Of a DNA stretch of 64,000 bases, positions 36,210 to 45,268 are shown in pieces (positions within the stretch are counted from its first letter, which is position 1; each line of letters begins with the position of its first letter). A model generated the notes under the pieces. That model was not told the DNA's origin and did no database searches. It saw nothing but the letters and a program-made list of their open reading frames with translations. Source of the DNA: Acidobacteria bacterium RIFCSPLOWO2_12_FULL_68_19. Its GTDB lineage: Bacteria > Acidobacteriota > Vicinamibacteria > Vicinamibacterales > UBA2999. The stretch is from contig MELF01000010.1 in assembly GCA_001767525.1 (NCBI GenBank), forward strand, positions 132,795 to 196,794, written 5' to 3'. The translations under genes and the position numbers were made by a program.

Positions 36210-36751
36210 GGCGCGCCGTCTTCCTCGATCGCGACGGCGTCATCAACAGGCGGGTCGTCCGCGAGGACGGTCCCTCGTCGCCGGCACGCCTTGCCGAGGT
36301 GGACGTGCTGCCAGGCGTGCCCGACGCCCTGCGGGCATTGCGACAGGCCGGGTACCTGCTGATTGTCGTCACCAACCAGCCGGAGGTGGCCAGGGGACGC
36401 ACCTCGCGCGACGCGGTGGAAGCGATTCACGCACGGCTGCGGTCGTTGCTGTCCGTGGACGACATCCGTGTGTGCTATCACGACGACGAGGACGGCTGTG
36501 CGTGCCGAAAACCGGCGCCCGGCATGCTCTACGCGGCCGCCGTGGAGCGCGGCATCAGGCTGGCGGACAGCTACATGGTCGGCGATCGATGGCGGGATAT
36601 CGCCGCAGGCCGCCGGGCGGGCTGCACCACGATACTCGTGACCGGACCGCGGGAAGCCACCACGGTCGAGCCGCACGTCAGCGTTGACGACCTGAGCCAG
36701 GCGGCCTTGTGGATTCTCTCGCGCAGCGAGGCGGGCGATGCAGTGGGCTGA
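36206..36751 (+). CDS. gmhB: D-glycero-D-manno-heptose-1,7-bisphosphate phosphatase
   Basis: A 181-residue HAD phosphatase. It has motif I FLDRDGVIN (residues 6-14), motif II VVTNQP, and the zinc-binding loop CYHDDEDGCACRKP (C-x-H...C-x-C) diagnostic of GmhB/HisB-type phosphatases, then motif IV GDRWRD. It removes the 7-phosphate of the bisphosphate made by HddA. GTG 36206 overlaps the upstream stop as GTGA, and its end overlaps the transaldolase gene by 14 bases. Confidence 0.92.
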   Translation: MRRAVFLDRDGVINRRVVREDGPSSPARLAEVDVLPGVPDALRALRQAGYLLIVVTNQPEVARGRTSRDAVEAIHARLRSLLSVDDIRVCYHDDEDGCACRKPAPGMLYAAAVERGIRLADSYMVGDRWRDIAAGRRAGCTTILVTGPREATTVEPHVSVDDLSQAALWILSRSEAGDAVG

Positions 36752-37454
36752 AGCGCTCCGAGTCAAGATCTTCGCCGACGGAGCCGACCTGCCGGGGATG
36801 CTCGAGCTCTATCGCCAGCCCTACATCAAGGGCTTCACGACCAATCCCACGCTGATGCGCAAGGCGGGCGTGACCGACTACCCCGCCTTCGCGCGCGAGG
36901 TGGTGCGCGCCATCCCCGACCGGCCGATCTCGTTCGAGGTCTTTTCCGACGAGTTCCGCGACATGGAACGGCAGGCGCGGCAGATAGCCGGCTGGGGCCC
37001 GAACGTCTACGTGAAGATTCCGGTCTCGAATACCCGGAACGAGCCGTCCTACGAGCTGATCCGGCGGCTTTCGCACGATGGGCTGCAGATCAACGTCACG
37101 GCGCTCATGACACTCGAGCAGGTAACGTGCGTCACGAGCGCGCTGGCCGGCGGTGCGCCGTCCTGCATCTCCGTCTTCGCCGGGCGCATCGCCGACACCG
37201 GCCGCGATCCCGTGCCGCTGATGGCCGAGGCGCTCCGCATCATGGAGCGCGCCCCCTCCGCGGAGCTCATCTGGGCCAGCCCGCGCGAACTCCTGAACAT
37301 CTTCCACGCGAACGGCATCGGCTGTCACATCATCACCGTCACGCACGACATTCTCAGGAAGCTGTCGCTCGTCGGCACGCCGCTGGACCAGTACTCGCTC
37401 GAGACGGTGAAAATGTTCTTCAACGACGCCGCCGCCGCGGGATTCTCGATCTGA
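36738..37454 (+). CDS. Transaldolase/fructose-6-phosphate-aldolase family protein
   Basis: A 238-residue TIM-barrel aldolase with TTNPTLMRKAG near residue 33 and the Schiff-base lysine in VYVKIPV (about residue 94). In this operon it would most simply supply sedoheptulose 7-phosphate, the precursor of the heptose pathway encoded beside it. Length is between MipB/TalC-type (about 220) and classic transaldolases. Start ATG 36738 overlaps gmhB. Its TGA stop is shared with a CTG that probably starts the next gene. Confidence 0.85.
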   Translation: MQWAEALRVKIFADGADLPGMLELYRQPYIKGFTTNPTLMRKAGVTDYPAFAREVVRAIPDRPISFEVFSDEFRDMERQARQIAGWGPNVYVKIPVSNTRNEPSYELIRRLSHDGLQINVTALMTLEQVTCVTSALAGGAPSCISVFAGRIADTGRDPVPLMAEALRIMERAPSAELIWASPRELLNIFHANGIGCHIITVTHDILRKLSLVGTPLDQYSLETVKMFFNDAAAAGFSI

Positions 37455-38638
37455 AGCCCCCTCTGGCGGTCAGCGTTGCGTGGTTGACCGGGACGCACCC
37501 GCTGTATCTGGCCCGCGAGCTTGCGGCCCAGGGCGCGCTCGCGGCGTACTACACCGCTCTCCCGCCGTCCCGCACGCGGGGAGTACCGCCCGGCCTCGTG
37601 CACCGGCACCTCGCGCTGCTCGTCCCGCTCTATGCGCTGATGAAGGGCTGGTCGCCCATATCCGAGTACCGGCTCGAAAGCCTCATCGAACAGCGTTTCG
37701 ACCGCTGGGTCAGCCGGCATCTCGTCCCGGCCGACGCAGTGCACGCGCTCGCCGGCGCCGGCCGGCGTCTGCGTCGGGCCGCGAAGCAGCGGCTGGGCGC
37801 GCTCGCCGTGTGCGATTCCCCCACCACGCACGTGAGATACCGGAAGGCGCTCCTGCAGGACGAATACGCGAGATGGGGGCGACCAGTCGAAGATTTCGAC
37901 GACCGGAAGATCGAATCGGTCGAGGCCGAGTACGCGGAAAGCGATCTGATTCTGGCGCCCTCGCGCTTCGCGTACCAGAGCTTCGTCAGCCACGGCGTGC
38001 CCGCAGCCAAGCTGGCGCTGACGCCGTATGGCGTCGATTGCCGCGAGTTCTCTCCGGTGCCGAGAACCAACAGCCGGTTCCGTATCTTGTTTGTCGGCAA
38101 CATCTCCATCCGCAAAGGGGTGCCGTACCTGCTGGAGGCGGTGTCGAGACTGCCATGGCGTGACGCCGAACTGGCGTTTCGGGGCCGTGAGGCGGAAGGC
38201 GATCCCTCGCTGCTGGCCGGTTACCGAGGCGCCATCCCACTGTCGGTGATTCCTCCTCAGCCGCGCTCCGAGTTGAAGCAGACGTATTCCAACGCGTCTG
38301 TCGTGGTATTGCCGTCGATCGAAGACGGCTTCGGTCTGGTGATCGGCCAGGCGCTGGCGTGCGGCACACCCGTCATCGCGACGACGCATACGGGAGGACC
38401 GGACCTGATCGAGGATGGCGTCAACGGCTTCATCGTCCCGCCGCGCGACGTCGACGCGCTCGTGTCGGCCCTGACCCGCTGCTACGAGCGTCGCGACGCC
38501 CTCGCCGAGATGGGACGCGAGGCGCGCCGGCGGATGGAGCGAGCCCGCGGCTGGGGGGCATATGCCGACAGCGTTGTCGCGGCATGCACGCAGGCGCTGG
38601 GCAGGCGCGGCACGAGCACGCAGAGCGCTGCACGCTGA
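37451..38638 (+). CDS. Family 4 glycosyltransferase, probable CTG start
   Basis: A 395-residue GT-B retaining transferase. The C-terminal donor domain shows LFVGNISIRKGVPYLLEA, PSIEDGFGLVIGQALACGTPVIATTHTGGPD with the family EDGFG/GxP region intact. No ATG, GTG or TTG precedes the first beta-strand (PPLAVSVAWLTG). Reading from CTG 37451, which overlaps the transaldolase stop as CTGA, gives a complete domain; TTG 37484 would delete the first strand. Its end overlaps the flippase start as TGATG. Confidence 0.85.
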   Translation: MKPPLAVSVAWLTGTHPLYLARELAAQGALAAYYTALPPSRTRGVPPGLVHRHLALLVPLYALMKGWSPISEYRLESLIEQRFDRWVSRHLVPADAVHALAGAGRRLRRAAKQRLGALAVCDSPTTHVRYRKALLQDEYARWGRPVEDFDDRKIESVEAEYAESDLILAPSRFAYQSFVSHGVPAAKLALTPYGVDCREFSPVPRTNSRFRILFVGNISIRKGVPYLLEAVSRLPWRDAELAFRGREAEGDPSLLAGYRGAIPLSVIPPQPRSELKQTYSNASVVVLPSIEDGFGLVIGQALACGTPVIATTHTGGPDLIEDGVNGFIVPPRDVDALVSALTRCYERRDALAEMGREARRRMERARGWGAYADSVVAACTQALGRRGTSTQSAAR

Positions 38639-40002
38639 TGCCGGTTCCTTCGGATTCGCCGCCACGCGGCGCGGCCGTGGTTCGCACCGCCGTGACGTCC
38701 GCGGTCATCATGGGCTGCGGGGTGATCACCGGCCTCGCCGCGGCGCGCAGCCTCGGCCCCTCCGGCCGGGGGCAATTGACGGCGATCGTCGTGTGGGCCA
38801 CCACGCTCCTGTACGCGGGCAATCTCGGGATTCCCGAAGCGGTCGCGTACCTCGCCGGCGCCGAGCGCCGCGCGCGGGAGGCCGTCTGGGCCACCGGACA
38901 GGCAGCCGCCGTCGTGCTCGGCGCCTTCATCATGCTGGCGGGCTGGTGGGTGATCCCGATCGTCCTCGGCGAGCCCGGCACGCCGGCCACGGATGCCACG
39001 CGGTGGTACCTTCTCTGGTTCGCCATACCCGCCATGGGCTCCCTCTGCGCCGGCGCATGGCTGCAGGGAGTGGGCGCGAACCGGGCCTTCAACATCAGCC
39101 GCGCCACCGTGCCGGTCGTTCATGCACTCGGTGCGACGGTCCTCGTTGCCGTGGGCAGTCAATCCGTCCGCCACTTCGCCACGGCCCTGCTGATCGGCGT
39201 CGTCTCGAGCTGGGTCGTGGCAGCCGTGCAGGGACCGTTCAGGTCGTTCCTGAGCACGCCGCCGTCGTGGTCGCTGGCGCGGCCGTTGGCGCAGTACGGC
39301 CTGCGCGTGCAGTTCGGCAGCTGGGCGAACGCCGCAAACGTCCGTCTGGATCAGCTCCTGCTGTCGATACTCGTGCCCCCCGCGGCGCTCGGCATTTACG
39401 TCGTCGGCGTCAGCTACGCGAATCTGCTGATTCCACTCCCCTCGTCGGCGACATTCGTCATGCTGCCCGACGTCCTCGAGCGACGCGGCGCCGCGGTGCG
39501 GATCTGTGTCGAACAGTGGTATCGGCGCCTGTGGTGGACGACCTGGTGCGCCGCGCTGGCGCTGGCGCCGCTGGCGCTGGTCGTCGTACCGCTGGCGTTT
39601 GGCGAGGATTTCCGATCGGCGATCCCGGTGGCGATGCTGCTCGTGCCCGCCGCAGCGATTCTTGGCATGAACGACGTGCTCTCGACCGCGTTCCGCGGCA
39701 TTGGACGGCCGGAGGTTGGCAGCAAGGCCGAAGGCGTCGGTCTGCTCGTCACCGTGGGTGCGCTCGGCGTCCTGTTGCCGCGATACGGCATCTACGGGGC
39801 CGTGACCGCCTCGCTGCTGGCATACGGAACCGGCCATTTGTATCTGGTGCGAAAGGCTGGGATCATTCTCGGGACCACACTGAAGGGGCTGTACGTGCCG
39901 ACACGTGATGACAGGATCGCCCTGCGCAAGGCTGTGGTGAAGACGGGGCTGCGCCTCATGCGAAAGGGACCGGTGCGGCCGATCAGGACCCAGGAGCTCT
40001 GA
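38638..40002 (+). CDS. Wzx-type polysaccharide flippase, intact copy
   Basis: A 454-residue polytopic membrane protein of the MOP superfamily with about twelve to fourteen helices. N-terminal TSAVIMGCGVITGLAAARSLGP and the central LAQYGLRVQFGSWANAANVRLDQLLLS segment are typical of Wzx/RfbX O-unit translocases. It would flip undecaprenyl-linked repeat units. A diverged copy with a frameshift is at 42476. One base separates its stop from the polymerase remnant, as in copy 2, where an intact polymerase follows. Confidence 0.88.
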   Translation: MPVPSDSPPRGAAVVRTAVTSAVIMGCGVITGLAAARSLGPSGRGQLTAIVVWATTLLYAGNLGIPEAVAYLAGAERRAREAVWATGQAAAVVLGAFIMLAGWWVIPIVLGEPGTPATDATRWYLLWFAIPAMGSLCAGAWLQGVGANRAFNISRATVPVVHALGATVLVAVGSQSVRHFATALLIGVVSSWVVAAVQGPFRSFLSTPPSWSLARPLAQYGLRVQFGSWANAANVRLDQLLLSILVPPAALGIYVVGVSYANLLIPLPSSATFVMLPDVLERRGAAVRICVEQWYRRLWWTTWCAALALAPLALVVVPLAFGEDFRSAIPVAMLLVPAAAILGMNDVLSTAFRGIGRPEVGSKAEGVGLLVTVGALGVLLPRYGIYGAVTASLLAYGTGHLYLVRKAGIILGTTLKGLYVPTRDDRIALRKAVVKTGLRLMRKGPVRPIRTQEL

Positions 40003-40003
40003 G

Positions 40004-40159
40004 ATGAACGGCTCTCAACTGCTTCCCGTCGTCTTCATTGCGGTGCTGTGGCTGGCGGTCGCGGCGCGGTACAGCCGTCAGGCCGCCTGGCTGCTGCTGC
40101 TCTGGATCCCGATACAGGGCTGGATCCAGCTCAATGTCTTGAACAACTCGAACGCTTAC
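40004..40159 (+). pseudogene. Remnant of a Wzy-type polymerase start
   Basis: The frame starts at ATG 40004 and about 48 codons match the N-terminus of the polymerase at 43840: LAARYSRQAAWLLLLWIPIQ against LAARYPRQVAWFVLLWIPVQ, and both continue to QLNVLN. Similarity ends abruptly at about 40159, where sequence from the middle of the RGP-like gene begins. This is a deletion junction, so no polymerase is made from this copy. Confidence 0.8.
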
Positions 40160-40252
40160 GCACTACGCGCGGCTGACGCAGCCGGCGCGATCGGCCGCGT
40201 GGCTGTCGACGATGGACGGCGTTGTCCCGCGCGACGTTCCGTATCACCGCAC
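40160..40252 (+). repeat. Fragment of the RGP-like gene (direct repeat copy 1)
   Basis: These 93 bases match 45592-45684 inside the intact RGP-like gene with a single mismatch (GCGCGACG versus GCGCGGCG). They are out of frame with the polymerase remnant before them. The near identity, compared with the clear divergence of the two flippase copies, indicates a recent event. Together with 45592-45684 it brackets about 5.3 kb. Confidence 0.85.
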
Positions 40253-41268
40253 ATGCGGTCACCGCTCTGCGCCCGAGGCACTTCCATTGCCTCTCACGCG
40301 TGTTCGATCATCCACAGACACGTCGCCTCGACAGCGCCTGGTTTCGCTACGTCAGCTACCCGCAACTACTGCGACGGTACCGCGCCGATGTGTTTCACAT
40401 TCTCGATCATGGATACGCGCAGTTGATAAGAGACCTCAACCCACAGCGGACGGTGGTGACGTGCCACGATCTGATTCCGTTGCTCGCCGCTGAAGGCGTC
40501 ATTCCCATCCGGGTGCCGGCGACCGTCGCCCGCACGTTCAGAATGCGTCTCGGCTATCTGGCGCGGGCCCGGCGGGTGATCATCGGCTCTCATGCGACCA
40601 GGGTCACGCTTGAGCGGTACACCAGGGTGCCCGGCGACCGGATCGTCGTCGTCCCGTACGGCGTCGGTGAGCTCTTTCGGCCGGTCCGTGGTGCTCGCGC
40701 GCCGCGGCGGCAGTCTGCCGGCATTCGTGACGACGCACACGTCATCCTGCAAGTCGCTACGGCTGCCCGCTTCAAGAACACTCCAGTGCTGTTGCGCGCG
40801 CTCGCGCTGTTGCGACGCCGTCTGCCGGACGTGCTGCTCGTCCGGATTGGCGCGCCGCTGTTTCCGGACGAAGCGAAGCTGGCCAGTCACCTCAGTGTCA
40901 GCGCGTTAATACGGTATGTTGGCACTGTCGATGATCGTGTTCTCGTCGAGTGGTACAACGCTGCCGATGTCCTCGTGTTCCCGTCAGTGTGAGAAGGGTT
41001 CGGGTGGCCGCCAATGGAAGCGATAGCGTGCGGGACGCCGGTGGTCGCGTCGCAGATCGACCCGATCGCAGAGGTTACGGGAGATGCCGCCGTTCTCGCG
41101 CCGCCTCACGATGCGTCGGCGATCGCCTCCGCCGCCGAGAGCGTCTTGACCGACGCGGCGCGCGCCGCAGCGCTCCGCACGCGCGGCCTCGAACGGGCCC
41201 GCCTGTTCACGTGGCAGCAGACGGCGGCCCGGACCGCCGCAGTCTATGACGAGATCGCCAGCCCCTGA
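40253..41268 (+). pseudogene. Family 4 glycosyltransferase, N-truncated with in-frame TGA
   Basis: From about 40258 the frame encodes most of a GT-B family 4 transferase: VFHILDHGYAQLIRDL, VTCHDLIPLL, VPYGVGELFRP, and VFPSV just before TGA 40990-40992. The same frame then continues EGFGWPPMEAIACGTPVVAS to 41268, the normal end of such proteins. The stop thus replaces the aromatic residue usually found before EGFG, with no frameshift. The N-terminal strand is missing, being fused to the RGP fragment. Either the gene is dead or TGA is read through; the truncation favours a pseudogene. Confidence 0.8.
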
Positions 41269-41303
41269 GCGTCGCTGTTTCGTATCTGCGATGACGTTCG
41301 AAC

Positions 41304-42479
41304 ATGACGTCGCCTCGAAACGATAGATCCAGGCGCGCTGCAATGATGCGGTACTCCTGGCTCCGACCCTGCCTTCTCCTGCCGCTCATCACGTTGGTGG
41401 CTGCGGGTGGCACTTTGGAAGCCGTGAGTCTTCTGGCAACAAAGGCCGGACTGCTGCTCTTCAACGAACCGCCAGGTAATCACTACGGGCAGCGGTGGCG
41501 AAACGAGCGCGAGCCGTGGGGTGGATGGCACAAGGCGAACGCCATAGACCGCCATGTTACGCAATGTTTTGACGTCATCTATCGCTCGAACAGCATCGGC
41601 GCCAGAGACGAGGAATTCTCGCCAGCAGCGACACCGGGCCGCCGTCGCGCAATCCTCCTTGGCGATTCGTTCGCGGAGGGGTACGGCGTCGATATCGGGT
41701 CGGCTTCGCAGACATTCATTGAGGAGTTCGCGGGTGTCGACGTGCTGAATTTCGGATCGGCCGGCGAGACAGGACCCGTGCACTACTACTTGCTGTACCA
41801 ACGCCTCGCGCGCCAGTTCGAACACGACACCGTCATTCTGTATTTCCTTCCCGCTACCGATTTCAGGGACAACGATTATGCGGCGTGGCAGGACGTACCG
41901 GATCGCAACACGAGGTACCGGCCGTACTGGAAACGGATAGGCGCCGACGACTTCGACGTGTTCTACCCTCCAGCCGCAGTTCCGTCCAAGGATGTGTACG
42001 ACGGTTATCCGGGCGGGACGTGGGGCGCGATCAAATGGTTCGTCAACGAATACAGTTGGTCGAAGAATACCCTCCGCACGATGCAATATCTGCTGAGCGG
42101 GCGACCGGACGCTCGGGCGTTTTCAGGCTATTTCGATGCACCGGCGGAGCAGCAGCAGGCAGCGATCTTCTTCCTGCGGCAACTAATCCGCGTGGCAGGC
42201 GATCGACACGTTGTTATCGTGGCCATCCCCGATCAGCGAGATATTCGGGCGCTCCGCGGTTCGCGACGCCAGGTGATGGACCAGTTCTGGTATCGCGAGC
42301 TGCAGATACTGTCGCAATCAGTTCCCAGCGTGACCTTCGTCGACCTGGCGCAGCACCTGCCGTCCGATGTCACTCCGCTCTTTCTCCCGTGCGACCCGCA
42401 CTGGTCCGCAGCGGGAAACCAATGGGCTGGGGCGATCGTGAGCAGGTACGTCGCAGCAACGGGACGCGGTCCTTCATGA
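41304..42479 (+). CDS. Membrane-anchored SGNH hydrolase-like protein
   Basis: A 391-residue protein with one N-terminal membrane segment (about residues 20-42) and a periplasmic SGNH/GDSL-like domain. It has a nucleophile motif LLGDSFAEG (near residue 119), an oxyanion region NFGSAGETG, and the catalytic Asp/His in CDPHWSAAGN (near residue 364). It resembles the AlgX/AlgJ-like group that O-acetylates or de-acetylates surface polymers. ATG 41304 or 41343 could start it; neither has a good ribosome site. It overlaps flippase copy 2 as ATGA. Confidence 0.75.
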   Translation: MTSPRNDRSRRAAMMRYSWLRPCLLLPLITLVAAGGTLEAVSLLATKAGLLLFNEPPGNHYGQRWRNEREPWGGWHKANAIDRHVTQCFDVIYRSNSIGARDEEFSPAATPGRRRAILLGDSFAEGYGVDIGSASQTFIEEFAGVDVLNFGSAGETGPVHYYLLYQRLARQFEHDTVILYFLPATDFRDNDYAAWQDVPDRNTRYRPYWKRIGADDFDVFYPPAAVPSKDVYDGYPGGTWGAIKWFVNEYSWSKNTLRTMQYLLSGRPDARAFSGYFDAPAEQQQAAIFFLRQLIRVAGDRHVVIVAIPDQRDIRALRGSRRQVMDQFWYRELQILSQSVPSVTFVDLAQHLPSDVTPLFLPCDPHWSAAGNQWAGAIVSRYVAATGRGPS

Positions 42480-43838
42480 GCGATCCGGCACGGGTCTCGA
42501 CGCACGCGGTTGTCGGAACCGCGGTCACATCGGCGATTATCATGGGGTGTGGCGTGATCACCGGGCTCACCGCCGCGCGCAGCCTCGGACCATCGGGACG
42601 TGGAGAATTGACGGCAATCATTGCCTGGGCGAGCACGCTGTTGTACGCCGGAACGCTTGGGATTCCCGAGGCGGTGACGTACTTCGCGGCGGCCGGCCGA
42701 GCGTACCGCCCGGGAGCGTGTCTGGGCGACGGGGCAGGCGGCCGCTCTCGCGCTCGGCGTGGTCATCACGCTCGCGGGCTGGTGGGGCATCCCGATGATC
42801 CTCGGTGACGGGACGCCTCTCACCAACTCGACACGTTGGTACCTTCTGTGGTTTGCTGTTCCATGCATGGGCTCCCTCTGCGCGGGCGCCTGGCTCGAGG
42901 GCGTCGGGGCGATACGCAGCTTCAATATCAGTCGTGCGACGGTGCCTGCCGTGCACGCGGCGGGCTCGATCGTCCTGTTCGCGGCCGGCAGTCGGTCGGT
43001 CAGGCTGTTCGCAACCGCCATGCTGATCGGCGTTGCCGCCAGCTGGATCGTGGCCGGAGTGCAGGGACCGTTCAGAGCGGCTTTGTGTGCGCGGCCATCG
43101 TGGTCGCTGGCGGGCCGGATGGCGCATTATGGCAGCCGCATGCAGTTCGGCAGCTGGGCCAACGCGGCCAACGTGCGGTTCGATCAGCTGCTCCTGTCGA
43201 TATTGGCCCCGGCAGCCGCGCTGGGCATCTACGTCGTCGGCGTGAGCTATGCGGGGCTGCTCGTCCCGATTCCATTCTCGGCCACCTTCGTCATGCTGCC
43301 CCACGTCGTCGATCGGCATCGTGCGGGGCTGGTGCGGGAGTGCGTCGAGCAGTGGTATCGCCGGCTCTGGTGGACGACGCTGGCGGCCGGCGCCGCCCTG
43401 GCACCCCTGGCCGTTGTCGTCGTCCCTCTGGCCTTCGGCCAGGACTTTCGCGGCGCGGTTCCCGTCGCCATGCTGCTCGTCCCGGCCGCGGCGATTCTTG
43501 GCATGAACGAGGTGTTGTCGACTGCTTTCCAGGGCATCGGACGACCGGAGATCGGTAGCAGGGCCGAAGGAATCGGTCTTCTCGTGACCGTGGCCGCCCT
43601 CGTAGTCTTTCTGCCGCGATACGGGATCTATGGAGCCGCGGTGGCGTCACTGTTGGCATACGGCGCTGCCCATGTGTACCTGGTCCGCAAGGCTGGAGTG
43701 ATCCTTGGCACAACGCCAAAGGGATTGTATGTACCGACGCGAGCCGACACGATGGCGTTGCGGTTGGTGGTGGTCCACGTCGCGCATCGTCTGATGCGAC
43801 GGCCGTCCGTGCCGCCGATCAGCACGCAGGAGCTGTAA
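42476..43838 (+). pseudogene. Wzx-type flippase copy 2, frameshifted
   Basis: The protein is a close relative of the flippase at 38638: TSAIIMGCGVITGLTAARSLGP, then YGSRMQFGSWANAANVRFDQ. One extra base within the GC-rich run near 42690-42697 shifts the frame after YFAAA. Removing it restores ERTARERVWATGQAAALALG, matching copy 1. Length is 1363 bases against 1365 in copy 1, consistent with one insertion and one lost codon. The part from 42759 is open but lacks the first two helices. A sequencing error cannot be excluded. Confidence 0.75.
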
Positions 43839-43839
43839 C

Positions 43840-45267
43840 GTGAACACCCCACTACTATCCGCCGCAATGCTGGCCGGCTTGGTATGGTTGGCCCTTGCGG
43901 CACGATACCCGCGCCAGGTTGCATGGTTCGTGTTGTTGTGGATCCCGGTCCAAGGATGGTTCCAGCTCAATGTCCTCAATGATTCGAGCACAACAGTCCT
44001 GATCTACGAATTCCAGATGATCGGAATCTACTTCGTGCTCGGGATCAAGGCGTTGCGCAGTCCGCAGCGTTACGGCCCGCCCAAAGAGGTGTGGTTGGCT
44101 GCGCCGTTCGTTGTGTGGGCGCTCATGCTGATTCCGTACAGTGTGGAGGCGAACGGGGCGCTCGTGACCCTACTGGGACTCCGTGCGTTAGTGCTTCCGC
44201 TGCCGCTGGTCTGGGTTGGGTATCGCGCGTTTGAAAACCGACGTGAACTCAAGAATGTCGCCACGATGATGATGCTGCAGTTACCCATCATCGCACTGGT
44301 GACAGCCTGGCAGTTCATGCAGTACACGACAAGTAGCGGCCGCGCATTTGAACTTCCCCTCGGTTTCAGCGACGTCGGCATCCTCCGCCCACCGGGAACA
44401 TTCTCGGCGCCGGGCCACCTCGGTATGTATGTCTTGTTTGCCGTGCCAGTCGGGATTGGATTGCTGGGATTGACCGTCAACGCGGTGATACGCACGATTT
44501 TCTCGGCTGGCCTGGTCGGTGCGACTGTGGCGCTAATGGTAAACACGCAACGAGCCACGATGGTGCTCCTGGTGGGGGTGTTGCCACTGATGGTCCTACT
44601 GGCCCGAAAGAAACACGCTGTGAGAAACGTGTTGATCGCATTTTGCGTGCTGGGGGCCGGTGCCGCGATCGGAGGCCGCGTGGCCGGTCAGGCGTTCAGC
44701 GCGCGCGTTGCGTCAATCTCGATCGACGTGCAGAATTCTCTGATCAATATACCGCTCGAACGGATCACCGACTCGCTGCGGACGCCAGTCGTCGGCGGTG
44801 GACTGGGGATTGCGGCGCCCGGCGCAGCGCGTGTCAACGTTCCCCTCGGAATGAAGCTGCTCACCCCTGCGGCGTCGATAAAGCCGTCGGAGAGCTTCAC
44901 GGCGGCCCTCATATTTGAGACCGGGGTGCCGGGATTTCTGTTGTTCGTGGTGTTCATCGCGACTCTACTGTTCCGTGGCCTGCGGGCGCTGCGCCGTTGC
45001 CGTCATACCGATCTCGGTCTACTGGCTGCGGCGGTGGTCGCCTTCGAGGTGGCGATCTGCCTGCAGAGCTGGGCCTACGATCCGCTCCACTTCCCGCCCA
45101 GCCGGGTGGTCTTTTGGTTCTGGGCGGGCGCGCTCCTGAGTTTTCCGAGGCTGGCCGCCACCCGCGCGGCCGTCTCGTCCCCAAGCCTCAAGCGTACGCT
45201 GGCTATGCCCGTCCGACGCCTGAGGCGACCCCCGGTCCCTGCCGCCGCGCGCCGTTCCGCGAGCTGA
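43840..45267 (+). CDS. Wzy/WaaL-type O-antigen polymerase or ligase
   Basis: A 475-residue polytopic membrane protein with about eleven helices and one larger periplasmic loop (about residues 280-345), the layout of O-antigen polymerases and ligases. It follows flippase copy 2 by one base and starts at GTG 43840. The first copy of this gene survives only as the remnant at 40004. Codon use is less GC-rich than in most neighbours, hinting at separate origin of the block. Polymerase or ligase cannot be told apart by eye. Confidence 0.78.
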   Translation: MNTPLLSAAMLAGLVWLALAARYPRQVAWFVLLWIPVQGWFQLNVLNDSSTTVLIYEFQMIGIYFVLGIKALRSPQRYGPPKEVWLAAPFVVWALMLIPYSVEANGALVTLLGLRALVLPLPLVWVGYRAFENRRELKNVATMMMLQLPIIALVTAWQFMQYTTSSGRAFELPLGFSDVGILRPPGTFSAPGHLGMYVLFAVPVGIGLLGLTVNAVIRTIFSAGLVGATVALMVNTQRATMVLLVGVLPLMVLLARKKHAVRNVLIAFCVLGAGAAIGGRVAGQAFSARVASISIDVQNSLINIPLERITDSLRTPVVGGGLGIAAPGAARVNVPLGMKLLTPAASIKPSESFTAALIFETGVPGFLLFVVFIATLLFRGLRALRRCRHTDLGLLAAAVVAFEVAICLQSWAYDPLHFPPSRVVFWFWAGALLSFPRLAATRAAVSSPSLKRTLAMPVRRLRRPPVPAAARRSAS

Positions 45268-45268
45268 C

